Made by a program: the position numbers and the translations under genes. The notes beneath the pieces were generated by a model. That model was not told the origin of the DNA and did no database searches. It saw nothing but the letters and a program-made list of their open reading frames with translations. Of a stretch of 64,000 nucleotides of DNA, positions 44,159-54,168 are shown piece by piece (position 1 is the first letter of the stretch; each line of letters starts with the position of its first letter). Location: assembly GCF_042643165.1 (NCBI RefSeq), contig NZ_JBHRSH010000002.1, forward strand, positions 1,178,001 through 1,242,000, read 5' to 3'. Origin of the DNA: Hyphococcus aureus. Its GTDB lineage: Bacteria; Pseudomonadota; Alphaproteobacteria; Caulobacterales; Parvularculaceae.

Positions 44159-45784
44159 ATGTCCGAAACCAGCACCGCACAAACCTCCCCGTCCGGCGCA
44201 GGCTTTGAGGTTCGCCCTGTCTATCTGGTGGCGGCGCTCGCCGTCGTGACGGTGTTTGCGTTTTTCAACGGGATTGAAAATCTGTTCATGCGCTGGGGCG
44301 AGCAGGAGGAATTAAGTCACGGTTACTTCCTGCCGGTGATCGCGGGATGGATTATCTGGTCGCGTCGCGACGCCCTGAAAGGCAGCCTCGGCAAGCCCGT
44401 GGCGCTGGGCCTCGCCGGCGTCGCTGTTTCCGCCATTGTTCTGGTGCTCTCGGAACTCACCGTGACATCGCTGATGATCTTCCAGCACCTTGCGATGATC
44501 CTCCTGTTTTCGTCACTGGCCCTGGCGCTCGGCGGCTGGAGGATTTTCTGGCTCACCCTGCTGCCGATCGGCTTCATGCTGTTCATGGTGCCGCCGCCTT
44601 ACTGGGTGATCACCATCCTGTCGCAGCATTTCCAGCTCTGGTCCTCGCAGCTCGGCGTCTGGATGATCGAGCTCCTAAACATTCCCGTTTATCTCTCCGG
44701 CAACATAATCGATCTCGGCGACTACAAACTTCAGGTCGCCGAAGCCTGTTCGGGTCTGCGCTATCTGTTTCCGTTTTTGAGCCTCGGCTTTCTCGCGGCC
44801 TATCTGTTTCACGCCCCCATGTGGCAGCGCGCAGTGGTGTTTCTGTCGACGATCCCGATCACCATTGTCATGAATTCCTTCCGTATCGCCGTGACGGGCC
44901 TTCTGGTTCAGCAATTCGGGCCGGAGCACGCCGAAGGCTTTATCCATATGTTTGAAGGCTGGGTGGTCTTTATCCTCTGCCTTGCGCTTCTGTTCGCCGT
45001 GATTTCGCTGCTCGCCCGGATATCAGGCCGCAAGTCCATCGGCGAATTGCTCGGTCTGCCCGACGTCAAGCCGCAGCCGGATGGCACGCAGTGGGACCAG
45101 AAGCGTTTTACCCTTCATGCGCTGATCGCTCTCGCACTTCTCGTGGCCGCCGGCTCCTATGTGCATTTTGCCACATCGAACATCCTGCGCGTGCCGGAGC
45201 GTTCCGATCTGTCCGGCCTTCCTTATGAATTCGAAGGCTGGAAGAGCTATGTTCAAGAAGTTGATGCGGACACGCTCAATGTGCTGGGCGCGGATGACTA
45301 CATCATCACCAATCTGGAAAGCCCGGACAATGAGGCCTTCAACCTTTACATCGCCTATCTGAACATGCAGCGCCAGGGCCATAGCTGGCACTCGCCGCGC
45401 CAATGCATTCCCGGCGGCGGCTGGCAGATCGCAGCCCATGACTACGCCGAGGCGACGCTCAATGATGGCGACACCTTCCGCTACAACCGCATCATCATTG
45501 AAAATCGCGGCGTTCGCCAACTGGTTTACTACTGGTACGACCAGCGCGGACGAAAACTCGCCAATGAGTTCGTGATGAAGTCGTTCCTGATCCTCGACGC
45601 CGTGAACCTGCGCCGGACAGACGGCGCCATGATCCGGATCATGACCCCTATCGCCCGGGACGAGCTTGAAAGCGACGCCGACGCCCGGCTGACGGGATTC
45701 ATGCGCAAGCTTGATCCCAAGCTCGAGCCCTATATTCCGGGCGCGGACGCCCCGGCGACCCAGGAGTTCGACCCGAACGATTAG
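44159..45784 (+). CDS. xrtD: Exosortase XrtD (VPLPA-CTERM type) fused to an EpsI domain
   Basis: The protein is about 541 residues with about eight membrane helices in the first 310. The exosortase catalytic residues are Cys197 in VAEACSGLRYLFPF, Arg242 in MNSFRIAVTG and His263 in EGFIHMFEGW. The soluble C-terminal 210 residues are an EpsI-like domain with HSWHSPRQCIPGGGWQI. This exosortase-EpsI architecture is that of XrtD, the alphaproteobacterial enzyme paired with VPLPA-CTERM substrates; one such substrate is encoded at 56301-56984. It cleaves and probably anchors the sorting tail in the inner membrane. ATG 44159 is preferred; in-frame ATGs at 44093 and 44138 are alternatives. Confidence 0.9.
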   Translation: MSETSTAQTSPSGAGFEVRPVYLVAALAVVTVFAFFNGIENLFMRWGEQEELSHGYFLPVIAGWIIWSRRDALKGSLGKPVALGLAGVAVSAIVLVLSELTVTSLMIFQHLAMILLFSSLALALGGWRIFWLTLLPIGFMLFMVPPPYWVITILSQHFQLWSSQLGVWMIELLNIPVYLSGNIIDLGDYKLQVAEACSGLRYLFPFLSLGFLAAYLFHAPMWQRAVVFLSTIPITIVMNSFRIAVTGLLVQQFGPEHAEGFIHMFEGWVVFILCLALLFAVISLLARISGRKSIGELLGLPDVKPQPDGTQWDQKRFTLHALIALALLVAAGSYVHFATSNILRVPERSDLSGLPYEFEGWKSYVQEVDADTLNVLGADDYIITNLESPDNEAFNLYIAYLNMQRQGHSWHSPRQCIPGGGWQIAAHDYAEATLNDGDTFRYNRIIIENRGVRQLVYYWYDQRGRKLANEFVMKSFLILDAVNLRRTDGAMIRIMTPIARDELESDADARLTGFMRKLDPKLEPYIPGADAPATQEFDPND

Positions 45785-46051
45785 GGACCGAAGCGCCGTC
45801 TTCACATTTTTAATGCAAGGGGCGGTTTTTTTTCGGTTATTTCTTTTTTTGCATTTGCTAAGGTCCGCTTCAGAAAGTCGGCCTAGTCTCGCTGGCCGGA
45901 CCCAGCAGCGAGAAAGTTAAGGCTGACCCCGCAAAATCGCCAGAAACGCGCCCAGTCTGGCCGAGCGCCTTGAAATCGGCGCAATATTTGCAAATCAAGG
46001 GGCGCATCAGGGCCAGACCAGGCCTGGCCGACAGAAAGCAGGATCACCCAG
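45785..46051. other. Structured leader between xrtD and the Wzz-type gene
   Basis: No gene is seen in these 267 bases. They contain a T8 tract (45826-45833) and a T7 tract inside an AATGCAA/TTGCATT inverted pair (45812-45818, 45849-45855). They also contain an 8-bp hairpin TCTCGCTG/CAGCGAGA (45887-45894 with 45906-45913) and a GGCCAG/CTGGCC hairpin near 46013. The first T tract may end the xrtD transcript partly, and the later hairpins would lie in the wzz leader. Confidence 0.4.
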
Positions 46052-47707
46052 ATGGGCGAAGAATTCTCACTTGAAGACATTCTGATCATCCTCAAGCGCC
46101 GATTCCTGGCCTTTGTTCTGCCGGTGATTGTGCTCGCGCCCATCGGCGTTGTCGCAGTAATGTTGCTGCCCGCGAAATACACAGCGCAAGGCACCATCCT
46201 TGTCGAATCCCAGCAGATCCCGACGGAATATATCCGCTCCACCATTAACTCCTACGCGCAGGAACGCATCACCACGATCCGCCAGCGCGTGATGACCCGC
46301 AACCGGCTGCTGGAAGTCGCAGACGAGTATGATCTCTTCCCGCGCTCCCTCGGTCTTTCCGAGAGTGAGCGCGTCAACCTGATGCGCAACCGCCTTCGCG
46401 TCGACCTCATCACAACCTCAGCGCAGGCCCGCAGCGCCGGGCGCGACAACACCATCGCCTTCACCGTCGCCTATACGGATCGCGACGCCAACAAGGCTTA
46501 TCTTGTCGCCAACAAATTCATCACGCTTTTCCTGGACGAGGATGTGCGCACCCGCACCGCCGGCGCTTCGAACACAACGGAATTCTTCGAACGTGAATCC
46601 ACGCGCCTTCGCGAAGAGGTGGCGAACATGGAAGAGCGCGTCTCGCAATACAAATCGCAAAACGCAAACGCCCTTCCCGAACATCTCAATATGCATCTCA
46701 ACATGCTGGAGCGGGCGCGCAACAATCTCAGCAACGCTGAATCGAGCATCACCCAGCTTGAAGAAGAAAAGCGTTTTCTGGAAACGCAGCTTATCAGCGG
46801 CGCCAGCGGGGATAACAGTCTTTCCACTGAGCTCGCCCGCCTCGAGTCGGAACTCGCCCGGCTGCGCGCGACATACCGCGACACCTATCCGGAAGTCGTC
46901 GCCAAACGCGATGAGATCGCCTCGATCAAAGCGCGCATGACGCCAAGCACCGAAATCACCCGGCTGCGCAGTGAGCTGACCGAAGCTGATGACGCCCTTA
47001 CAGCGCTTGAACGCGCCTCCCCCCCTGATCCGGAAGCAATCGCCGTAGCTGAGGCCAATGTCGAGGCCGCGCGCAACGCCCTCTCGGACCGCATATCCGA
47101 TGAGACGCGCAAAGGCTCTTCGGACATGGCCGGGGTTCAGATTGAAGGCCGTATCGCCGTTATCGAAAACCGCATTCGCATGCTGACGAAACAGTCGGAA
47201 GCATCGATGAACGAAATCGCCGATCTCGAAGCGCGGGTCGCCCGCACCCCGGAAGTTGAACGCGGCATCACTGCGCTGACCCGGGATTATGAAAACCTGT
47301 TTCAGGAATATCAGGATATCCTCGCCAAGCGCGGCACCGCCCAGCTTGCAGAAAATCTCGAAGAAAATCAGCAGGCGGAGAAATTCTCCATCCTCGAACC
47401 CGCCCTGCAGCCCGACAAACCCTCAAGCCCGGACCGTCCGAAGCTTATCGTGATGGCGCTGTTTGGCGCTTTCGGCTTGGGCGGAATGGTCGCGCTCGGG
47501 CTCGAGTTGCTGCAAGCGCGCCTGCGCGGACGCAATCACCTGTCCTCCATTATGGACAGCCAGCCCATCGCCGTCATTCCCTTTATATATAGCGAGACGG
47601 ACAAACGCGGACGATTCCCCACCCTTCGCCCGCCGAGTTTTGGGCGCGGCGCCCGCAAGACCAAACGCCGGCACGCAACTGAGGCGACACCGGAGCCTGC
47701 ATTGTGA
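46052..47707 (+). CDS. Polysaccharide chain-length determinant / co-polymerase (Wzz/GNVR type)
   Basis: This 551-residue protein starts with the Wzz domain (FSLEDILIILKRRFLAFVLP, then the membrane helix VIVLAPIGVVAVMLLPAKY). A long periplasmic coiled coil follows (residues of about 180-420), then VERGITALTRDYENLFQEYQ before the second membrane helix near residue 470 (LIVMALFGAFGLGGMVALGL). It has the length of the exosortase-linked chain-length proteins. It should control polymer length with the ATPase encoded next. A basic cytosolic tail ends the protein. Confidence 0.9.
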   Translation: MGEEFSLEDILIILKRRFLAFVLPVIVLAPIGVVAVMLLPAKYTAQGTILVESQQIPTEYIRSTINSYAQERITTIRQRVMTRNRLLEVADEYDLFPRSLGLSESERVNLMRNRLRVDLITTSAQARSAGRDNTIAFTVAYTDRDANKAYLVANKFITLFLDEDVRTRTAGASNTTEFFERESTRLREEVANMEERVSQYKSQNANALPEHLNMHLNMLERARNNLSNAESSITQLEEEKRFLETQLISGASGDNSLSTELARLESELARLRATYRDTYPEVVAKRDEIASIKARMTPSTEITRLRSELTEADDALTALERASPPDPEAIAVAEANVEAARNALSDRISDETRKGSSDMAGVQIEGRIAVIENRIRMLTKQSEASMNEIADLEARVARTPEVERGITALTRDYENLFQEYQDILAKRGTAQLAENLEENQQAEKFSILEPALQPDKPSSPDRPKLIVMALFGAFGLGGMVALGLELLQARLRGRNHLSSIMDSQPIAVIPFIYSETDKRGRFPTLRPPSFGRGARKTKRRHATEATPEPAL

Positions 47708-47742
47708 ACCCGATGCAAAGAGATTTGAGATAAGGCGAACCC

Positions 47743-48621
47743 ATGGACCGAATTCGCAATGCAGTCACCCGGGCGCGGGAAACGCGGGAAACCGTCACAC
47801 AGGACGCAGCAGCCGCAACAAAGCGTCTGCAACAGGCGCAAGCGCTGGCGAGCGCCAGCGCTGCAAAAACCGTAACCGCGACCACCGGGCCGGCGACCGC
47901 CGGACCTGCGACGACGGGAAATGACGATCCCCTGAACCTGCCTTCGGTCCAGTGCAATTTCGAAAACTTCGCCCGCAACCGGATCATCGCCAATGAGCAG
48001 GACCCGGTGCTGAACGCCTATCGCGTATTGCGCACAAGAGTGCTGCAGAAGATGGACGCTGAAGGTTGGAAAACCATCGCGGTCGTTTCGCCCGGCTCAG
48101 GCGCCGGCAAAACCGTCACCGCGATCAATCTGGCCATCGCGATCAGTTCGAAGCCGGGTTCACGAGCGACCCTGGTGGATCTCGATTTCTATCGCCCAAG
48201 CGTCGCCCGCTATCTCGGCGTCACCGATGCGCCGTCGTCGCTGGACTTTTTTGAAGGCAAATGCACGGTCCGGGACGTTGCTGTGCGCCCCGGCCTGTCC
48301 GATGTGGTGCTCATCGCGAATGAACGTGTGACCCGTCGCGGCGCTGAACATCTGACCTCGTCCCGTGCTGACGAGCTGATCAACACGGCTGTGCACGACT
48401 TCGGCTCCCGCGTGGTCATTTTTGACATGTCGCCGCTGCTCGGCTGCGACGACACCATCGCCTTCCTGCCCAAGATCGATTGCGCCCTTCTGGTCGCCGC
48501 CAGCGGCGACACAAGGGCCGACGACCTCAAGGAAGCCAAGCGGATTCTCGGCAAAACCAACATTCTCGGCACGGTCCTGAACAAGGCGCCCGCCGCCTTC
48601 ATGCCGAACCAGTATTACTGA
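47743..48621 (+). CDS. Exopolysaccharide tyrosine autokinase-like ATPase (CpsD/CapB family)
   Basis: This 292-residue protein has an Ala/Thr-rich N-terminus. The BY-kinase fold then shows NAYRVLRTRVLQKM, Walker A SPGSGAGKTVTAIN, Walker A' TLVDLDFYRPS and Walker B VVIFDMSPLLG. The C-terminus MPNQYY gives only two tyrosines where other members have a longer Tyr cluster. It works with the Wzz-type protein 35 bases upstream. It is probably cytosolic and membrane-associated through that partner. Confidence 0.87.
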   Translation: MDRIRNAVTRARETRETVTQDAAAATKRLQQAQALASASAAKTVTATTGPATAGPATTGNDDPLNLPSVQCNFENFARNRIIANEQDPVLNAYRVLRTRVLQKMDAEGWKTIAVVSPGSGAGKTVTAINLAIAISSKPGSRATLVDLDFYRPSVARYLGVTDAPSSLDFFEGKCTVRDVAVRPGLSDVVLIANERVTRRGAEHLTSSRADELINTAVHDFGSRVVIFDMSPLLGCDDTIAFLPKIDCALLVAASGDTRADDLKEAKRILGKTNILGTVLNKAPAAFMPNQYY

Positions 48622-48803
48622 CCGCCCGCAACGGATGAAATGCGTTGTCCCCAGGGCTCAGCTGACTGCATAAAAGCAGCCAAGGGCGGGCCTGCGCGCT
48701 TGAAGACCGCAGGTAAACTCACCAGTATAGTGAACCATGAAGGATTTATTCACAGAATAGGTCTTTAACTCCCTGTTATCCATCTACCCCAAGAGCCGGC
48801 CTT

Positions 48804-49880
48804 ATGAATGTGTCTCAGTCCGTCAAACTCGCCGGCATTTTCGTCGCCCTGATCGTCCTGTATTTTCTGGTGCGCGGGCTCTTTGGCGGCGGCGCAAGCG
48901 ATACTGCGCCCGAGGCCGCGGCGGCCGAAAATTTCACGGTGGTGGTCGACACGATTTCTCCGGCTGAATGGCGCGACGAAATCGTCGTGCGCGGACGCAC
49001 CAAGGCTGAACGCAAGGTCATTGTACGCGCTGAAACCAGCGGTATGGTCGTGGAAACTCCGGCGACGCTGGGCGCACAGGTTGCAGAGGGCGATGTTTTG
49101 TGCCGGCTCGATGTGGACGCGCGCAGGGCCCAGCTTGCCGAAGCGCAAGCCGCCTTCGCCAAGGCCGATCTCGATTACAAGGGCGCCACGAAGCTGAGCG
49201 AAGGCGGGTTTCGTTCCGAAACCGCGGTCGCCACCGTTAAAGCCGCGCGCGATCAGGCGGCGGCCGCGCTAGAGCGTGCGCGCCTCGAACTCGGCAAAAC
49301 CGACATCACGGCGCCTTTTGCCGGCGCTTACGACGAACGCCACGCGGAAGTCGGCGCGTTTTTGAGTGTCGGCGATCCTTGCGCGACCGTCATCAAGCGG
49401 TCGCCGTTCCTCGTCGTCGGCGCCGTCTCTGAACGCGACGTCGCCAAAGTGCAGCAAGGCGACAAGGGCCGCGCCCGCCTCGCCACCGGCGAAACCATCG
49501 AAGGCGTCGTACGCTTCATCTCATCAAGCGCTGATCCGTCGACCCGCACCTTCGACATCGAACTCGAAGTTCCGAACGAGGACGGCGCGCTTCGCGACGG
49601 CGTCACGGCGGAATTCACGGTCTTCACAAGAGAAACGAGCGCGCATCGCGTTCCTCGATCCGCCCTTGTGCTCAATGACGAAGGCGAAATTGGCCTGCGC
49701 AGCCTCGACAAGGACAATATTGTCGTCTTCACGCCTGTGCGGCCCATCGGTGAAAGCCCCTCAGGCTTTTGGGTCTCCGGCGTGACCGGGGATATCCGCC
49801 TGATCGTCACCGGTCAGGAATATGTCACCGTCGGGCAAGAAGTCGACGCGGTTCCGGCCACCGAAAGGGCCGGGACATGA
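48804..49880 (+). CDS. RND efflux periplasmic adaptor (membrane fusion protein)
   Basis: This 358-residue protein is anchored by an N-terminal helix (KLAGIFVALIVLYFLVRGLF). It has the hallmark half-lipoyl and hairpin layout: RGRTKAERKVIVRAETSGMV, EGDVLCRLDVDARRAQLAEA, the coiled-coil hairpin, then TDITAPFAGAYDERHAEVGA and a beta-barrel domain. It bridges the RND pump encoded next and an outer-membrane channel. The stop overlaps the next start (ATGA). No outer-membrane factor gene is nearby. Confidence 0.92.
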   Translation: MNVSQSVKLAGIFVALIVLYFLVRGLFGGGASDTAPEAAAAENFTVVVDTISPAEWRDEIVVRGRTKAERKVIVRAETSGMVVETPATLGAQVAEGDVLCRLDVDARRAQLAEAQAAFAKADLDYKGATKLSEGGFRSETAVATVKAARDQAAAALERARLELGKTDITAPFAGAYDERHAEVGAFLSVGDPCATVIKRSPFLVVGAVSERDVAKVQQGDKGRARLATGETIEGVVRFISSSADPSTRTFDIELEVPNEDGALRDGVTAEFTVFTRETSAHRVPRSALVLNDEGEIGLRSLDKDNIVVFTPVRPIGESPSGFWVSGVTGDIRLIVTGQEYVTVGQEVDAVPATERAGT

Positions 49881-52800
49881 ACGGTCTGATCGACGCCGCC
49901 TTTTCGCGCACGCGCGTCGTCATGACGGCCCTTGTCGTCATGGTGTTTTTCGGCCTTCTCGCCTATCGCACCATCCCGCGCGAAGCCGATCCTGATGTCC
50001 CGGCGCCGTTTGTCGGCGTCACCATTCCGCTACCCGGCATTTCCCCGGAGGACGGCGAACGTCTGCTCGTGCGTCCAGCGGAACTAGAGCTTCAGAATGT
50101 CGAAGGCCTCAAACAGATTGACGCCTTCGCTTATGACAGCGCCGCGCAGTTCATTCTGGAGTTTCAGGCGACCGTCGACATCGATCAGGCGGTGCTGGAC
50201 GTGCGCGAGGCGATGGACCGCGCGAAATCGGATTTTCCCACCGAGGCGGAAGAACCGCTTGTTCGGGAGTTCAACGCCCAGACCCAGTTTCCCATCCTGA
50301 CGACCATCATCTATGGCGACGCGCCCGAGCGCGCGCTGCTTCAGGTGGCGCAGCGTCTTGAAGACAAGCTCGAAGGTCTGTCCGGCGTGCTTGAAGCGCG
50401 CCTCACCGGCTCTCGCGAAGAACTGCTCGAAGTTATCATCAATCCCGAGACCCTTGAATCTTATGGCCTCACTGAGCTTGAAGTCATCAATGCGGTGACC
50501 GCCAACAACCAGCTTGTCACCGCCGGCTCTGTCGATCGCGGCGATGGCCGCTTTACGGTGAAAGCGCCGGGTCTGGTGCGCAACGCCGGCGATCTCGCCG
50601 CGACGCCCGTGCGCGTCAATGGCGACAATGTGGTGACCATCGGCGATATCGCCTCCGTGCGGCGGACCTTCAAGGACCGCGACGGTTATGCGATTTTCAA
50701 CGGCAATCTCGCTATCGGCGTCGAAATCTCGAAACGCTCCGGCTTCAACATTGTGGAGACCATCGAAGACGCGCGCAGGGTCATCGAAGAAGAATCCAAA
50801 AGCTGGCCCGCGACGATCAGCTATGAATTCACCAGCGATCAGTCCGTCTTCGTAAAAGACAGCCTTGAAGGGCTGACGGCGTCTGTCATGACCGCGATCC
50901 TTCTCGTGATGATCGTCGTCGTCGCGGCGCTTGGCCTGCGCTCCGCGCTGATGGTGGGCGTCGCGATCCCGTCGACATTCCTGATGGGTTTCCTGTTGCT
51001 TTCGGCTTTTGGCTACACGTTGAACATGATGGTGATGTTCGGCCTTCTCCTGGCCGTGGGGATGCTGGTTGACGGCGCCATCGTGATTGTCGAATACGCC
51101 GACCGGCGCATGGCCGAAGGCGCGCACAGACGCGAGGCCTATCTCGAAGCCTCAAAGCGCATGTTCTGGCCTGTAATCACATCAACGGCGACCACGCTCG
51201 CCGCCTTCGTGCCTTTTCTTTTCTGGAAGGACATGGTCGGCCAGTTCATGAAATTCCTGCCGCTGACGATGATTTTCGTTCTGACGTCCTCCTTGCTTGT
51301 CGCGCTGATCTTCCTGCCGGTCCTCGGCTCGCTGTTCGGCATTCCGGACTGGATGAAGAAGAAGTTCCACATGAAGGGCAAAACCGAAGTCGCGGAAAAG
51401 AAATTCGAAGTCGACGAGATCGATCCAACGAAACTCGACGGCCCGATCGCGACTTACGCCCGCATTCTGAAAGAGCTTGTTCAACGTCCGCTGCTGGTGG
51501 GCCTTGCTGCGGGCGCCGTGGTCGTTCTCTGCATTTCCTCCTTCATCGCTGCGGCGCCGGAGGTCGAGTTTTTTATTCGCAATGATGACGATCAGGCGAA
51601 TGTGCTGGTGTTGGCGCGGGGGAACCTCTCCTCCGAGCAAAAAATCGAGATCGTCAAGGATGTCGCCGCCCGCATCGACGACCATCCCGCAATTGGGCAC
51701 ATCTATATCCAGACCGGCCCCGAACTCGCCCGCGGCCGGGAGGCGCCTGTGGAGACGATCGGGCAGATCGGCCTGACGCTCGTCGACTACACCAAGCGTG
51801 AACATTCCTATATTGTGCTCGATCAGTTGCGCGAACGCGTGCGCAATGTGCCTGGCGTTCATGTGGAAGTGCGCCAGCGCGCGCAGGGCCCTGATGTGGG
51901 CAAAGACGCGCAACTGGAAATCTCGTCACCGGATTTCGACGCCATGGTCGCCGCCGCGAAGAAAGCGCGCGCGTTCATCGACAGCACCGCCATTGTCATC
52001 GACGGTCAGGAAGTGCCGACCTATATGGACCAAGAGGACACGCTTCCCCTGCCCGGCATAGAGTGGAGCATCGAAATCGACCGCGCGCTAGCGGGCCGCT
52101 ACGGCCTGTCCGTGCAACAGGCCGGCGCCGTTCTCCAGCTCGTCACCGATGGCCTTCTCGTCGATAAATACCGCCCGCAAGACGCAGATGACGAAGTTGA
52201 TATTCGCGTGCGCTATCCGGAAAAGAACCGCAACATCTTCGCGCTTGATCAGGTGCGGGTGCAAACGCCGCAAGGGTCTGTGCCGCTGTCGAACTTTGTC
52301 TCGCGCGTGCCGAAACCGCAGGTAGACCGCATCATCCGCCGCGACGGCGCCCGGATCATTGAAGTGAAGGCGAATGGCAATACGCGCGTGAAGGGCCATG
52401 AAGTCAGTCAGGACCGCGCCATAAACCACTTAAAAGAGTGGCTGGAAACCGGCGCGCTCGGCCCCGACGTCACCTGGGTGATGCGCGGCGCCGACGAAGA
52501 AACCGCAGCGGCGGCGAGCTTTTTCCAGAACGCCATGCTCGCGGCACTGTTCATGATCGCCATGATCCTGCTGCTTGAATTCAACAGTTTCTACCACGCC
52601 GCGCTGACGCTCTCCGCCGTGGTCCTTTCCGTCTTCGGCGTGCTGTTGTCGATCGCCGTCACAGGACAGTATATTTCCGTCATCATGACCGGCACCGGCA
52701 TCGTTGCGCTGGCCGGCATCGTTGTGAACAACAACATCGTCCTGATCGACACCTATCAATATCTGCGGCGCAAAGGCTTGTCCGTTGAGGACGCCGTTGT

Positions 52801-53182
52801 GCGCACAGCGGCGCAGCGCATCCGCCCGGTCCTGTTGACCACCGCGACAACGATCCTCGGCCTTCTGCCCATGGTGTTCGAGATCAATGTGAATTTCGCC
52901 GCCGGCACGATCACCCATGGATCAACGACCTCCGACTGGTGGGTGCTGCTGTCATCCGCCGTCGTTTACGGTCTCGCCTTTTCCACCGTGCTGACGCTTA
53001 TCCTGACGCCGGTCATGCTGGCCGCGCCGACGGTGCTGCGCAACCGCACGCCCGCCGCCGCCGGCTGGTGCAATCGCCGTTTCAAATGGGTCAAGACGAG
53101 ACTCGGTCTGAAGCCGGCCATTGAAACTCCGGCAGCGCCTGGCGAACGCGCGGATCAGGACTATCCCCACGCAGCGGAATAG
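49877..53182 (+). CDS. RND-family efflux permease
   Basis: The protein is 1101 residues from ATG 49877, which overlaps the adaptor stop. It has the twelve-helix, two-porter-domain architecture of AcrB/MexB-like pumps. Visible blocks include FFGLLAYRTIPREADPDVPA near the start, GMLVDGAIVIVEYADRRM in helix 4, FVPFLFWKDMVGQFMKFLPL, and GIVALAGIVVNNNIVLIDTY plus RIRPVLLTTATTILGLLPMV in the second half. It exports drugs, lipids or other amphiphiles using the proton gradient. The substrate is unknown. The C-terminal 50 residues extend past the last helix. Confidence 0.93.
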   Translation: MNGLIDAAFSRTRVVMTALVVMVFFGLLAYRTIPREADPDVPAPFVGVTIPLPGISPEDGERLLVRPAELELQNVEGLKQIDAFAYDSAAQFILEFQATVDIDQAVLDVREAMDRAKSDFPTEAEEPLVREFNAQTQFPILTTIIYGDAPERALLQVAQRLEDKLEGLSGVLEARLTGSREELLEVIINPETLESYGLTELEVINAVTANNQLVTAGSVDRGDGRFTVKAPGLVRNAGDLAATPVRVNGDNVVTIGDIASVRRTFKDRDGYAIFNGNLAIGVEISKRSGFNIVETIEDARRVIEEESKSWPATISYEFTSDQSVFVKDSLEGLTASVMTAILLVMIVVVAALGLRSALMVGVAIPSTFLMGFLLLSAFGYTLNMMVMFGLLLAVGMLVDGAIVIVEYADRRMAEGAHRREAYLEASKRMFWPVITSTATTLAAFVPFLFWKDMVGQFMKFLPLTMIFVLTSSLLVALIFLPVLGSLFGIPDWMKKKFHMKGKTEVAEKKFEVDEIDPTKLDGPIATYARILKELVQRPLLVGLAAGAVVVLCISSFIAAAPEVEFFIRNDDDQANVLVLARGNLSSEQKIEIVKDVAARIDDHPAIGHIYIQTGPELARGREAPVETIGQIGLTLVDYTKREHSYIVLDQLRERVRNVPGVHVEVRQRAQGPDVGKDAQLEISSPDFDAMVAAAKKARAFIDSTAIVIDGQEVPTYMDQEDTLPLPGIEWSIEIDRALAGRYGLSVQQAGAVLQLVTDGLLVDKYRPQDADDEVDIRVRYPEKNRNIFALDQVRVQTPQGSVPLSNFVSRVPKPQVDRIIRRDGARIIEVKANGNTRVKGHEVSQDRAINHLKEWLETGALGPDVTWVMRGADEETAAAASFFQNAMLAALFMIAMILLLEFNSFYHAALTLSAVVLSVFGVLLSIAVTGQYISVIMTGTGIVALAGIVVNNNIVLIDTYQYLRRKGLSVEDAVVRTAAQRIRPVLLTTATTILGLLPMVFEINVNFAAGTITHGSTTSDWWVLLSSAVVYGLAFSTVLTLILTPVMLAAPTVLRNRTPAAAGWCNRRFKWVKTRLGLKPAIETPAAPGERADQDYPHAAE

Positions 53183-53187
53183 GGGCG

Positions 53188-54168
53188 CTAGTTCGCCCCT
53201 TCTTCTTCCGTTTCCGCAGCGTCAGGCACATCGAAAATCTGGCCGGGATAGATCAGATCCGGATTACGGATCTGGGCGGCGTTCGCTGCGTAGATGATGG
53301 TGTATTGGGCGCCGCTGCCATAGGCGCGCCGCGCAATCCGCCAGAGACTGTTGCCGGGCTGAACGATCACCCTTCCATCGCGCAGTTGAATGTCGTCCAT
53401 GCTGGCGCGCTCAAACGGCAGCTCGATTGCGTATTCCGGCCGACCCGTTTCATCGAGCTGGATCACCAGAAGATCATAGACCCCCGGCGCAATCTGCGCT
53501 TCCGGGGCGATGGTCCAGCGGCCTTCATCATTGGCGGCGACGCGGCCGATAAGCTGACGATTGATGTAAAGCTCGACGACAAGGCCCGGCGTCGCGCGGC
53601 CGGAAAAGATCACGGCGCCGGCGTCATCATAGTCGATGACATCAAGCGACAACGGTCCCAGCCCTTCCGGTCTTTCACTTGGGTCCTGAAGGACTTCCGT
53701 GGCGCCGCCCGGCGTCGTCCGCAGCACCAATGGCAAATCGCCTTCGCGCTCCGGCACATAAATCACGATGGTATCTTCAGACCGGATCACAGTGCCGTCT
53801 TCGGTGCGCATCGACAGGCTCAGCTCAACCGGCCCGGCGTCGAGCGGCGTTTCCGTGGCGATCACCCAGGAGCCGTCCGGCTCCACAGGAACTTTTTCAA
53901 GCTCCGCTTCATTTGCGTAAATCGTGACTTCAGAACCCGGCTTTGCGCGCCCGGCGATGACGGCGTACCCAGTGCGATCAACGCGCACGATGTCAAAACT
54001 CGGCAGCGCAGGCTCCGCCGGCGTTTCGCTCTGCGGCTGATCGGCGTCAGGGACCGCTAGTTCGGCGACCTCTTCGCTCGGTCCTTCAATAATTTTAAAG
54101 CGTTCGGCGGCTTTCCAGCCGATAAAACCGAGAACAATCAGTAACAGGATTATGATGATGACACGCAT
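53188..54168 (-). CDS. Membrane-anchored LysM protein with an Ig-like domain
   Basis: The protein is about 326 residues: an N-terminal helix (RVIIIILLLIVLGFIGWKAA), an acidic linker, and two bacterial Ig-like segments (AVIAGRAKPGSEVTIYANEA; AVIFSGRATPGLVVELYINR). A C-terminal LysM follows (VQPGNSLWRIARRAYGSGAQ, then IRNPDLIYPGQIFDVP). LysM binds peptidoglycan, so the protein probably tethers to the cell wall. ATG 54168 is chosen for the AAGGAG nine bases upstream. It is convergent with the RND gene. Confidence 0.88.
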   Translation of the reverse strand: MRVIIIILLLIVLGFIGWKAAERFKIIEGPSEEVAELAVPDADQPQSETPAEPALPSFDIVRVDRTGYAVIAGRAKPGSEVTIYANEAELEKVPVEPDGSWVIATETPLDAGPVELSLSMRTEDGTVIRSEDTIVIYVPEREGDLPLVLRTTPGGATEVLQDPSERPEGLGPLSLDVIDYDDAGAVIFSGRATPGLVVELYINRQLIGRVAANDEGRWTIAPEAQIAPGVYDLLVIQLDETGRPEYAIELPFERASMDDIQLRDGRVIVQPGNSLWRIARRAYGSGAQYTIIYAANAAQIRNPDLIYPGQIFDVPDAAETEEEGAN

